From Prevotella sp. (GTDB taxonomy: Bacteria > Bacteroidota > Bacteroidia > Bacteroidales > Bacteroidaceae), in the NCBI GenBank assembly GCA_017428055.1, contig JAFRRN010000092.1, positions 1 to 54,947 on the forward strand: a stretch of 54,947 bases of DNA, written 5' to 3'. This document shows, piece by piece, positions 43,944 through 52,363 of this stretch. The notes under the pieces were generated by a model, which saw nothing but the letters and a program-made list of their open reading frames with translations, did not search any database and was not told the origin of the DNA. The translations under genes and the position numbers were made by a program. Position 1 is the stretch's first letter. Each line of letters opens with the position of its first letter.

Positions 43944-46900
43944 ATGAAACATTTTTATTTTCGGGCTTTTGTCATGTCGATGGCGTGTCTTTTGGTGAAT
44001 GGTGTCAGAGGAGAAGACATGGCAGGGTATATGTTTGCTTATTTCCGTGGCAACGCCACGACGCAGGAGCATCTCTTTTATGCGTTTTCAGCCGATGGGT
44101 TGAACTACACCCCCATCAACGGGGGCAATGCCGTGGTGGACTTTTCCAACATCTCCGTGTCGGGCAACATCCGCGACCCGTTTGTGCTGCGGGGCGAGGA
44201 TGGCACATTCTACATGGTGTGTACCGACATGCGGAGCAGCAACGGCTGGTCGAGCAACCGTGGCATCGTGATGTCGAAGAGTACCGACTTGGTGAACTGG
44301 ACGCATAGCACGGTGCATTTCCCCACGAAATATGCGGGGACGGACTGGGAGAACGTGACCCACGTATGGGCCCCAGAGGTTATCTACGACCGCGCTGCGG
44401 GCAAGTACATGGTGTACTTCGCCTTGAACACGAATGGTAACGCGCCAGCCGCATACGACAAGCAGTATTATTGTTATGCCAACAGCGACTTCACCGACTT
44501 GGAGGGTGAGCCGACGCATCTCTATGACCGCGGCTCCGCCACCATCGACCTGACCATTGTTTACAATGAGGATGATGGTCTCTATCATGGTTTCTACAAG
44601 AATGAAGGGGCAGGGGGCATCTGCCACATATCGTGCAGTAGCCTGACGGCAGCCAATGGTGCGGCGACGGGAAGTCAATGGAGTAGCCCAAGCAGCACCG
44701 TCCAGCAAACGACGGATGCCGTGGAGGGGCCAAGCATCTTCAAGCGTATCAGCGATGGCAAATGGATATTGGGCTACGACTGTTATGCGGCAAGCCCCGC
44801 GTACTTCCAGCTTTGCGAGGTGAGTGATGACTTCTCTACTTATACGAAATGGGGCGACTGTGCCAACCATGGGGCGTTTACGCCACGCCATGGTTCCATC
44901 ATCCCACTCACCAACAGCGAACTCTACAACCTCGATGTGGCACTCGGTGGAGCGTCCGACTTGGCGGCTTTGAAGGCGGAGCTGCTGACCGAATTGTCCA
45001 ATGCGTCCAATTTCGGGCTTTCAGTGACCGACGAGCAAGCCGTCTATGACAACGCCCAGGCCAACCGCCTGCAAATCCAAGCCGCCATCAATAGCCTGAA
45101 GGTGAAAGAGTACAATTATGTGGCGGCAAACTATACGTATGATGCCTCGCTGTTGCTGGGCAATCCCACGAATAGCAACATCGTGTCAAATTCCAGCCAA
45201 CATTGGGATGGCACGACATCATCCACGTATTACGAACAGCCTGGCAGCTCGTGGGCGGCATCGTCCTGGACCTCATCCATGGCCTATACCGCCACCTTGC
45301 CCGTGGGCGAGTATGTGTTGCGGGTTGCTTGTCGCTCCGCCGCCAACGTGACAGGTACGATTTCGGGCAACGGCACGACGGCTGCCATCCCCGCCAATGG
45401 CGATGTCGGCTATGGCATTACCACGTCGGGCGTGACCAGTTTCTCCGCCTCCGATACGTATGCCAACAGCAATAAGGGGCGCGGATGGGAATGGCGGTAC
45501 ATCCCTGTCAGCGTGACAGGCTCCTCCAAGACCGTCACCTTCACCATCCAAGCTACCACCAGTTCGCAATACCAATGGTTTAGCGTGACCAATATCGAAC
45601 TCCTCTCGACAAGCTATGTTGCGGCAGAGGTGGTGTCGGATGCGCAAAACAGCACGACAACGAAGTCGCAGGTGACCTCCACCGTCAACATCACCACTGC
45701 CATAGACTATAAGATAACGGGCTCCACGCCGTTCACCACATCGGGCAGTGTCAACATCGCCAACGACAATGCCACGCTCATCCTTTCGGGCGTAAGGCCG
45801 AGTGTGGTCATCAGCTCATGGCTTCCGTATATCAAAATCAATGGTTCGGCAGCGGTAAACGGCACGAATTGCCAGGTGAAGATCTATGGCGACGGCACGA
45901 TTATCATGCCCCACGGCGACTCGTTCTATCCTTTGGTGGCTTACCAAGGCAACGACTGGACGGGTACAGCCAACAACCGATACGACCCGGACACAAAGTA
46001 CAACCTCGCAGGGACGGCTTTCGACAACAGCATCCGCTCGTTCACGTTGCGGCGGGGATATAGCGTGTGCCTCTCCGCCAAGGCGAATGGCTTGGGGTAT
46101 AGCCGCGTATGGGTGGCAGATACCAAGAACATCAAGGTGGACTTGGCGGGAACGCCGCTCGACGGCACGGCATCATTCGTCCGCATCAACAAGTGGAACG
46201 ACACCTCGAAGAAAGGATGGGGGGGCAGTCAGGCGACGCAAAACAGCCTCCTCAACACCACTTGGTACTATAATTGGAATGACAATGGCAACCTCGGCTC
46301 ACCCGACCGCGAGTATGTAGGCATACGCCAGCAGCCGTGGTGGCCCAATCCCGACCAGGAGAGTGCCAACTCCTTAGGTTATAATGAGTTTGACAACTCT
46401 GTGGAAGACTCGTATAAAAACCTTGTCAACATTGCGGGAAGTTCCGATGAGGATGCCATCATCAATGCCGCCGTGGGCAGATGGACAGACCTCCTTGTGA
46501 CTGGAAAACGAATTGGCTCGCCCTGTGTTGCCAACTATAACAATAATTATTCGGGGGGAATGTTGGAGAAATTCCTCAACAAACTGGATGAGAAGGGTTA
46601 TCGTTGTGACTTCATCGTGACTCATTGCTATTGGTACAATGACTGGAGTTCGTGGCAGTCGTCGCTCAATAACATGCACAACCTCTATCCCGGTCGGCAG
46701 ATCTGGATTACCGAGATGAACTATGGTGCCAACTGGACGGGATGGCCGGGGAGCGATACCAGTGCGTCGTCGAGCAACTATGCCATTGAGAAGCAACACT
46801 TTGCACCCATCATCGATGGGCTGGAAAGTACCGATTTCATCGAGCGATATGCCGTATTTAACGATGTACAGGAATGTCGGTATATGTACAATGCCAGCGA

Positions 46901-49337
46901 CGCAAGCCTAAGCAGCACCAATTACCTCACGCCGATGGGTGTCTATTATGCCAACAAGGCATCTAACATTGGTTACAAAGCATCATACAATACGTATGTA
47001 CCCAGCACGGTGGCATATACGACCAACTTGTCAAACCCTGTGCTAAGCAATGTGTTGCAAGACGACTCCGCCAACGAAACGACCGTCAAGTGGACAGACG
47101 CCAATGGCGAATACATCAAGACGATGTATGTGGAGAAATTGGTCAATGGCTCGTGGACGGTGGTCTATACCACGACAGACATCTATTCGGAGAGCGAGAC
47201 GCATAGCTATGAGGCTGTCATTGGTGGCGATGGGGGAACTTTCCGCATCCATACCGTCGATAGATGTAATGGTGACCACTATTCAAGCGAGGTTTCTTCC
47301 GTCACGATGGAGGACAATGTGGGCAGCAAGGTGACCTATAACAACACCACTTATTACCTCGGAGGCAATGTTATCTCCAATGGCGACTTCAACTATGGAT
47401 GGAATGGTTGGACGGATGGCACGGGCAACAGCTCGCCCGCCAAGGCGAAAATGGAAATCATACCCGTGGCAGGACCAGATAATAGTGCCTATCTACGAAC
47501 ATACGGGCATACGGGTGCCGATGGCGATGCCTCTTTTAAGGGGTCGTTTACCATGTCTGCCAATAGCAACTACCAATTCTCCGTATGGCACAAGAACCAT
47601 AATGGTGGGTGGCAGAAGACAAGTCTCTCCTCTGATGGTACGACGGAAAGCTCGGAGGTGTTGAACCTTTCCACCGCAACAGAGTGGATGAAAGAGAGTG
47701 TGACATTCGCCTCTGGGACATATCAAAAGTTCGTCGTTAAATACCGTTGGCTCAATTCGACGGGTCAATTTGACAAGTTCGCCCTCCGCAAGCTTTGTAC
47801 AACAGAGAAGGCGGCATACGAGGACGGCTTTACGCAGGTGCAGAATGAGGCGGAGATCTTCAAGACTTGGAACGCTTCTGTCAATGGCTATACGGACATC
47901 AATACCGAGTTGACGAGTCGTATCAGCACCGCTAACTCAATGACACACACCAATGCCACGACGGCGAAAGCCCGTTATCAAACGGCGGCAACGGCTTTGG
48001 AGGAGGCTTTTGTTGGCGTGAAGACGAAGAAGACGCTCGACTCATTATTGATATTGGCGAATGTCGTTTTGGAGGAGACACACCCTTCCTATTCCACCTT
48101 ACAGACTTCCATTGCCACAGCTACTGCTGCCAATACCGTTTCGGGATATACTGCGGCTCTCGAAGGATTGAGGGATGCCCTTGCCGAATACTTGGTATGG
48201 GCAGACAAGACATCACTTGTGCAAAATCCCACATTCACCGCATCGACGGGATGGACGACAAAAGCGGGAACCTATACGGGCGTCGACCAGCGACTCAATG
48301 ACATTTGGGGGAAGACTTGTTGGAACGCATGGTGGAATACCGCCAACAGCGGCACGATGGAAGTGAAACAAACACTTTCTGATCTGCCGATGGGCTATTA
48401 CAGCATGTCATGTGCTGCCACCACCCAACCATTCTGTATCACCGACCAACATGGCTATATCACGGGAACAAATGCGACGGAGACGACACCCAACCTGACC
48501 TTTGAGCGGTTCGATTCACCCGGAATCACCGATGACGACGTATGGGAGACGCTTGCCTCGAAACCCGTGTGGGTGGAGGATGGCGGTTCGTTGACCATCG
48601 GATTCGTTGGCTCCAAGGAGGGCAAGGAGACAAGCAATCCCGTCTATTCCGATAACCGCGAGGGATGGTGGTGTGCCACCGACTTCAAACTCTATTATAC
48701 CCCCGTCTATCGTCGCACCGATTTGGACGGCACCTGGGGAACGGTTTGCCTGCCGTTTGCCGCCAAGGCGGGCGATGGCGTGACACTCTATCAGGTTAGC
48801 GGAATCAATTCCCGCTATACGCAGATATACCTCGAAGAGGTGTCGGAGATGACTCCGGGCATTCCCTGCTTATTTTATACGGAGAATGCAACGGCAAACT
48901 TCTATGGCACGAGTGGCGAGATTGTAACTTCAACAAGCAATGGAGCGAATGGCTTGAAAGGTGTGCTGAAGAGTAGCATTGGGCAAGTGCCAAGTGGCTC
49001 ATACGTCCTTTCGGACAATGAATGGAATGTGGTGGAGAATGCGGGTGACTTCAATTTGGGCAATTACCGTGCCTATCTTGCCAACCTTTCCACTATTCCC
49101 GTCGTTTCGACAACACCCTCTGATGCCAAGGTTATCAGCGTTGCCCTTGGCTCATATCTCTTTGGTGACATCAACTTAGATGGATATGTCAACATCACGG
49201 ATGTTGTCTGCCTCGTTGACAAGGTGCTGTCGCCCGATACATCCGACATCGACTTGCGGATAGACGACCTCAACGGCGATGGGCAGGTCAACATCACGGA
49301 TGTTACCATCCTTGTGAACTTAATCAATAATCAATAA
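43944..49337 (+). CDS. Secreted modular glycosidase: GH43-like, GH128-like, carbohydrate-binding-type modules, dockerin
   Basis: A 1797-residue exported protein (signal MKHFYFRAFVMSMACLLVNGVRG). Residues about 30-360 form a GH43-like five-bladed propeller with RDPF (D78) and VEGP (E261) as likely catalytic base and acid. Helical FIVAR-like linkers and a CBM-like beta domain (about 400-550) follow. Residues about 720-1010 resemble GH128 (Asl1-like beta-1,3-glucanase): YYNWNDNGN, GYNEFDN (E815) and ITEMNYG (E924). Two more CBM-like domains begin NGDFNYGWNGWTDG and NPTFTASTGWTTKAG. The C-terminus is a dockerin-like pair of Ca-binding loops, DINLDGYVNITD and DLNGDGQVNITD. It probably attacks arabinose- or xylose-decorated and beta-1,3-glucan material. 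A small dockerin protein follows 15 bp later. Confidence 0.8.
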   Translation: MKHFYFRAFVMSMACLLVNGVRGEDMAGYMFAYFRGNATTQEHLFYAFSADGLNYTPINGGNAVVDFSNISVSGNIRDPFVLRGEDGTFYMVCTDMRSSNGWSSNRGIVMSKSTDLVNWTHSTVHFPTKYAGTDWENVTHVWAPEVIYDRAAGKYMVYFALNTNGNAPAAYDKQYYCYANSDFTDLEGEPTHLYDRGSATIDLTIVYNEDDGLYHGFYKNEGAGGICHISCSSLTAANGAATGSQWSSPSSTVQQTTDAVEGPSIFKRISDGKWILGYDCYAASPAYFQLCEVSDDFSTYTKWGDCANHGAFTPRHGSIIPLTNSELYNLDVALGGASDLAALKAELLTELSNASNFGLSVTDEQAVYDNAQANRLQIQAAINSLKVKEYNYVAANYTYDASLLLGNPTNSNIVSNSSQHWDGTTSSTYYEQPGSSWAASSWTSSMAYTATLPVGEYVLRVACRSAANVTGTISGNGTTAAIPANGDVGYGITTSGVTSFSASDTYANSNKGRGWEWRYIPVSVTGSSKTVTFTIQATTSSQYQWFSVTNIELLSTSYVAAEVVSDAQNSTTTKSQVTSTVNITTAIDYKITGSTPFTTSGSVNIANDNATLILSGVRPSVVISSWLPYIKINGSAAVNGTNCQVKIYGDGTIIMPHGDSFYPLVAYQGNDWTGTANNRYDPDTKYNLAGTAFDNSIRSFTLRRGYSVCLSAKANGLGYSRVWVADTKNIKVDLAGTPLDGTASFVRINKWNDTSKKGWGGSQATQNSLLNTTWYYNWNDNGNLGSPDREYVGIRQQPWWPNPDQESANSLGYNEFDNSVEDSYKNLVNIAGSSDEDAIINAAVGRWTDLLVTGKRIGSPCVANYNNNYSGGMLEKFLNKLDEKGYRCDFIVTHCYWYNDWSSWQSSLNNMHNLYPGRQIWITEMNYGANWTGWPGSDTSASSSNYAIEKQHFAPIIDGLESTDFIERYAVFNDVQECRYMYNASDASLSSTNYLTPMGVYYANKASNIGYKASYNTYVPSTVAYTTNLSNPVLSNVLQDDSANETTVKWTDANGEYIKTMYVEKLVNGSWTVVYTTTDIYSESETHSYEAVIGGDGGTFRIHTVDRCNGDHYSSEVSSVTMEDNVGSKVTYNNTTYYLGGNVISNGDFNYGWNGWTDGTGNSSPAKAKMEIIPVAGPDNSAYLRTYGHTGADGDASFKGSFTMSANSNYQFSVWHKNHNGGWQKTSLSSDGTTESSEVLNLSTATEWMKESVTFASGTYQKFVVKYRWLNSTGQFDKFALRKLCTTEKAAYEDGFTQVQNEAEIFKTWNASVNGYTDINTELTSRISTANSMTHTNATTAKARYQTAATALEEAFVGVKTKKTLDSLLILANVVLEETHPSYSTLQTSIATATAANTVSGYTAALEGLRDALAEYLVWADKTSLVQNPTFTASTGWTTKAGTYTGVDQRLNDIWGKTCWNAWWNTANSGTMEVKQTLSDLPMGYYSMSCAATTQPFCITDQHGYITGTNATETTPNLTFERFDSPGITDDDVWETLASKPVWVEDGGSLTIGFVGSKEGKETSNPVYSDNREGWWCATDFKLYYTPVYRRTDLDGTWGTVCLPFAAKAGDGVTLYQVSGINSRYTQIYLEEVSEMTPGIPCLFYTENATANFYGTSGEIVTSTSNGANGLKGVLKSSIGQVPSGSYVLSDNEWNVVENAGDFNLGNYRAYLANLSTIPVVSTTPSDAKVISVALGSYLFGDINLDGYVNITDVVCLVDKVLSPDTSDIDLRIDDLNGDGQVNITDVTILVNLINNQ

Positions 49338-49352
49338 AGATAAAATCAATTC

Positions 49353-49772
49353 ATGATGAAAAAGAAAATTTTGATGGCATGTGTGGCACTGTGGGGTGTG
49401 CTGCAAGGTGCGTGGAGTTACGATTACCCCTATTTGACATTTCAGTCAGCCGATGGCACGACCAAGTCTCTTTCCGTGGAATCGTTGTTTATCACGTTTG
49501 AGAATGGGCAATTGTTGGCGACCAATGTCGATGGCGACGAGGTGTTGACATTGACCGACTTGACGAAGATGTATTTCTCTGACGGCACGACAGCCCTTGT
49601 GGGTGATGTCAACCGTGATGGATTGGTGAACATTACGGATGTGGTGTGCTTGGTGAATTACCTCCTGACCAGCGATGACACGGGTATTGACCTTGTGGCG
49701 GCTGATGTCAATGGGGATGACGAGATCAACATCACCGATGCCGTAACACTACTGAATATCATTTTGGAATAA
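49353..49772 (+). CDS. Small secreted dockerin-type protein
   Basis: A 139-residue exported protein. The signal peptide (MMKKKILMACVALWGVLQGAWS) is followed by a 55-residue beta domain (YPYLTFQSADGTTKSLSVESLFITFENGQLLATN ... LTDLTKMYFSDGT) of a kind that in Bacteroidales usually sits at the end of much larger secreted proteins. A dockerin pair closes it: DVNRDGLVNITDVVCLVNYLL and DVNGDDEINITDAVTLLN. The dockerin closely resembles that of the upstream glycosidase, including ITDVVCLV. There is no enzyme domain. It may be an adaptor or surface-attachment partner of the glycosidase; that is inference. Confidence 0.75.
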   Translation: MMKKKILMACVALWGVLQGAWSYDYPYLTFQSADGTTKSLSVESLFITFENGQLLATNVDGDEVLTLTDLTKMYFSDGTTALVGDVNRDGLVNITDVVCLVNYLLTSDDTGIDLVAADVNGDDEINITDAVTLLNIILE

Positions 49773-49801
49773 ATATTTTCTAACCTAATCATTTTTATCA
49801 A

Positions 49802-50956
49802 ATGGCAAACAGATTTATCTTAAACGAAGTATCATACTTCGGACCCGGCGCCCGTAAGGAGTTGCCTGGCGTGGTGGCTCGTCTTGGATTCAAGAAGGCA
49901 TTGGTGGTAACAGACAAAGGCCTCATCAAGTTTGGTGTTGCCAAACAGGTGACCGACGTAATGGATGAGGCGGGTATCGCTTACGAGATCTTCAGCGACG
50001 TGAAACCCAATCCCACGGTGACAAACGTGAAGGATGGCATCGAGGCTTGCAAGAAAGCAGAGGCCGACTTCATCGTGGCGATAGGTGGAGGCTCTGCCAT
50101 GGACACGGCAAAAGGCATCGGCATCGTGGTACGTAATCCAGAGTTCTCTGACATCGTTTCCTTGGAGGGCGTGGCTGACACCAAGAACAAGTCGCTTCCC
50201 ATTATCGCCCTGCCCACCACGGCTGGTACGGCTGCTGAGACGACCATCAATTATGTGATTATCGACGAGACTCGTCAGGCAAAAATGGTGTGCGTAGACC
50301 CGAATGACATTCCTTGTGTGGCTATCATCGATGCTGAGTTGATGTACTCCCTGCCCAAGAGCCTCACGGCAGCCACGGGTATGGATGCCATGACCCACGC
50401 CATCGAGGGATTGATTACCAAGGCTGCATGGGAACTGTCCGATATGTTTGAGATCAAGGCGATTGAGATGATTTACAGATACTTGCCCATCGCCGTGGAA
50501 GAACCGACCAACCCTGTGGGTCGTGACGGCATGGCCGTGGCACAGTATGTGGCTGGTATGGCATTCTCTAACGTGGGTCTTGGTGTCGATCATGGCATGG
50601 CTCATCCGCTCTCCGCGCTCCACGACATCCCGCACGGAGTGGCCTGCGCTATGCTTTTGCCCACGGTGATGCGTTTCAACGCCCCTGCCGCCAAGGCGAA
50701 ATACGTAGACATCGCCAAGGCTTGTGGCGTGTATAAGGACGGCATGACCGTGGACGAGGCTGCTGATGCCGCTTGCGAGGCTATCGCCGACCTCAGCCGT
50801 CGTGTGGGAATCCCCGAGCATCTTACGGATTTAGGCATCACGGAGAAGGACATCGACGCATTGGCAGACCAAGCCATTGTGGATGTTTGCACGCCAGGCA
50901 ATCCGCGCGAGGTGACCCGCGACGACATCGTTGCACTCTATAAGCAGATTCTCTAA
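49802..50956 (+). CDS. fucO: Lactaldehyde reductase (iron-containing alcohol dehydrogenase)
   Basis: A 384-residue group III alcohol dehydrogenase. FucO reduces L-lactaldehyde from fucose or rhamnose breakdown to 1,2-propanediol with NADH. The nucleotide site IVAIGGGSAMDTAKGIGI, the ALPTTAGTAAETT block and the metal ligands in IDAELM, MTHAIEGL and VDHGMAHPLSALHD are all present. Length and end match FucO closely. It begins 29 bp after the dockerin gene without a visible promoter of its own and is closed by a hairpin terminator, so it may be co-transcribed with the glycosidase genes. Confidence 0.92.
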   Translation: MANRFILNEVSYFGPGARKELPGVVARLGFKKALVVTDKGLIKFGVAKQVTDVMDEAGIAYEIFSDVKPNPTVTNVKDGIEACKKAEADFIVAIGGGSAMDTAKGIGIVVRNPEFSDIVSLEGVADTKNKSLPIIALPTTAGTAAETTINYVIIDETRQAKMVCVDPNDIPCVAIIDAELMYSLPKSLTAATGMDAMTHAIEGLITKAAWELSDMFEIKAIEMIYRYLPIAVEEPTNPVGRDGMAVAQYVAGMAFSNVGLGVDHGMAHPLSALHDIPHGVACAMLLPTVMRFNAPAAKAKYVDIAKACGVYKDGMTVDEAADAACEAIADLSRRVGIPEHLTDLGITEKDIDALADQAIVDVCTPGNPREVTRDDIVALYKQIL

Positions 50957-50969
50957 ACCTATTCTTTAA

Positions 50970-51016
50970 TTCCATGTGGCTTGTAGTTGTCATACAAGTC
51001 GCATGGAACTTTTTTG
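50970..51016 (+). terminator. Terminator of fucO
   Basis: TTCCATG (50970-50976) pairs with CATGGAA (51002-51008), and CTTGTA (50980-50985) with TACAAG (50993-50998) inside it, giving a long interrupted stem followed by CTTTTTTG. Confidence 0.8.
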
Positions 51017-51044
51017 TAACACTAAAATCAACAGACATAATACT

Positions 51045-51446
51045 ATGAATGAACCAATTGCATTTAATACGAGTGATGTCATGGAGAAAATCATCAAAGT
51101 CCGTGGCATGGATGTCCTTATCGACAGGGATGTGGCAGAACTCTACGGAGTGGAGACGAAACATGTCAACCAAGCATTGAGAAACAACCCGGAAAAGTTC
51201 CCTGAAGGGTATGTCTTAACTTTGCAACTATCTGAAAGTCAAGAACTGGTCAAAAATTTTGACCGGTTCGATACCATCAAACATTCAGGTGTGACACCAC
51301 ACGCTTTCACGGAACGCGGACTCTATATGCTCGCAACCATCCTCAAAAGTAAAAGAGCCACCACGACGACCCTTGCCATCATTGACTCGTTTGTCAAATT
51401 GAGGGAGATTTCGGGTCACCAGCAAAACCCTGTGTTGAAGAATTAG
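51045..51446 (+). CDS. ORF6N-domain protein, short form
   Basis: A 133-residue protein with the ORF6N (KilA-N-related) DNA-binding domain: KVRGMDVLIDRDVAELYGVETKHVNQALRNNPEKFPEGYVL, then HAFTERGLYMLATILKSKRA. This domain is common on phages and mobile elements of Bacteroidales. Homologues normally continue with a coiled-coil C-terminus; here the protein ends soon after FVKLREISG, so it looks shortened. ATG 51045 is the family start. No promoter is visible between it and the fucO terminator. Confidence 0.75.
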   Translation: MNEPIAFNTSDVMEKIIKVRGMDVLIDRDVAELYGVETKHVNQALRNNPEKFPEGYVLTLQLSESQELVKNFDRFDTIKHSGVTPHAFTERGLYMLATILKSKRATTTTLAIIDSFVKLREISGHQQNPVLKN

Positions 51447-51566
51447 CTTGATTGCTTATTTCTCATCATTTATTACCCATTTTTTTGAGAACTTTCTTAT
51501 CCCGAACTCGCGTATTATTATACTTAAAAGCTTATAGCCCCATCATTATACCGTTTTATTTTGGCT

Positions 51567-51632
51567 ATAGCCGCAACCCCTTTTGACCATAGCCGCAACC
51601 CCTTTCGGCTATAGGCGCAAAGTCATAAAGGT
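51567..51632. repeat. 22 bp tandem repeat, three degenerate units
   Basis: Units start at 51567, 51589 and 51611. The first two share ATAGCCGCAACCCCTTT; the third begins ATAGGCGCAA and decays. CTATAG ends of units 1 and 3 are also inverted-repeat halves. Flanking sequence 51447-51566 and 51633-51805 contains no gene or other feature I can support. Confidence 0.7.
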
Positions 51633-51805
51633 AGCATTTGTTCCCTCCATCCGATGCTTCTATACCCGATAAAGGCACTCTTTTTTTCCGACAAACCATC
51701 GTTCCCTTCATTTAGGAAATATCATCTGATTGTTCCAGAAAGTACTATACTTTGAGCTTTAATCGCCTCGGTTTGTTGCTTCAGAGAAAGAAATCTGTCG
51801 CAACG

Positions 51806-51837
51806 CTTGGCTTTTTCAATAAATATCCATATATTTG
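51806..51837 (+). promoter_or_regulatory. Promoter of the structured RNA gene
   Basis: CTTG at 51806-51809 and TATATTTG at 51830-51837, spacing 20 bp. No protein gene follows on this strand before 52364. Confidence 0.6.
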
Positions 51838-51843
51838 CAACAT

Positions 51844-52136
51844 GGATGGTAGTCAGAAAGAAATAAAGCCTATCGTTTCAAATAATCAATCATAACCGTT
51901 TAAACATCAAGAAAGGAACAACAGCATGACATAGCGTTTATCAATAACGAACATACAACAAAGATAGCGTTAGCTTATATTCTTGTCTCTGAAAATCGGC
52001 AAAAATGATGAGGCACCAAGAGTAAAGGTTAATGCTCACGCTGCAAGGCGTGGGCTTTTACTCGATTATGGTGCATAGGTGTTTGCCGATACCTCAGAGA
52101 CGTAGACGAAGTAAACAAGTCCACGTCTTCTTTTTG
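51844..52136 (+). ncRNA. Structured non-coding RNA (candidate Bacteroidales-1/6S-like)
   Basis: From promoter to terminator there is no protein gene but a long rod-like hairpin. Its stems, from outside in, are GTCTCTGA/TCAGAGAC (51986-51993 with 52095-52102), ATCGGCAAA/TTTGCCGAT (51996-52004 with 52083-52091), GCACCA/TGGTGC (52014-52019 with 52070-52075), GAGTAAA/TTTACTC (52021-52027 with 52058-52064), and GCTCACGC/GCGTGGGC (52035-52042 with 52049-52056, loop TGCAAG). A terminator GACGTAGAC/GTCCACGTC plus T run follows at 52100-52136. The rod with internal loops and its own promoter suits the Bacteroidales-1 class, considered a 6S-type RNA polymerase regulator. I rely on memory for that class, and the 5' 140 nt lack clear structure, so the mature end may be nearer 51980. 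Confidence 0.55.
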
Positions 52137-52269
52137 TGCAATAATTAGCCCATTTTTCATATATACCATGAACCAAATATCAAATAAAAAAATCTTTTAC
52201 CTCTTAACCTCAAATTTCACACGCTTATCCACGGAAACGCCATCTTGTCCACAAACGGCAAAATCGGGG

Positions 52270-52301
52270 GTTGCAGGATAGTTTTATTATTCGTATATTT
52301 G
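52270..52301 (+). promoter_or_regulatory. Promoter of the Ig-like surface protein gene
   Basis: GTTG at 52270-52273 and TATATTTG at 52294-52301, spacing 20 bp, 36 bp before the out-of-frame ATG at 52338. Confidence 0.6.
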
Positions 52302-52363
52302 TCAACTCAATAATGCAACAATCCAAATAACAACAATATGAAACAAAAGCCTTTATTAGAATC

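Noticed and set aside
51567-51632. CRISPR-like array
   Set aside because: Units abut with a 22 bp period and there are no spacers; no cas genes are in the window.
51842-51895. 17-codon peptide at the start of the structured RNA transcript
   Set aside because: The ATG is at or before the expected transcript start and there is no ribosome-binding site or similarity to support it.
51959-51966. Minus-strand TATCTTTG inside the RNA gene
   Set aside because: No -33 partner at 19-20 bp and no gene downstream on that strand; probably chance.
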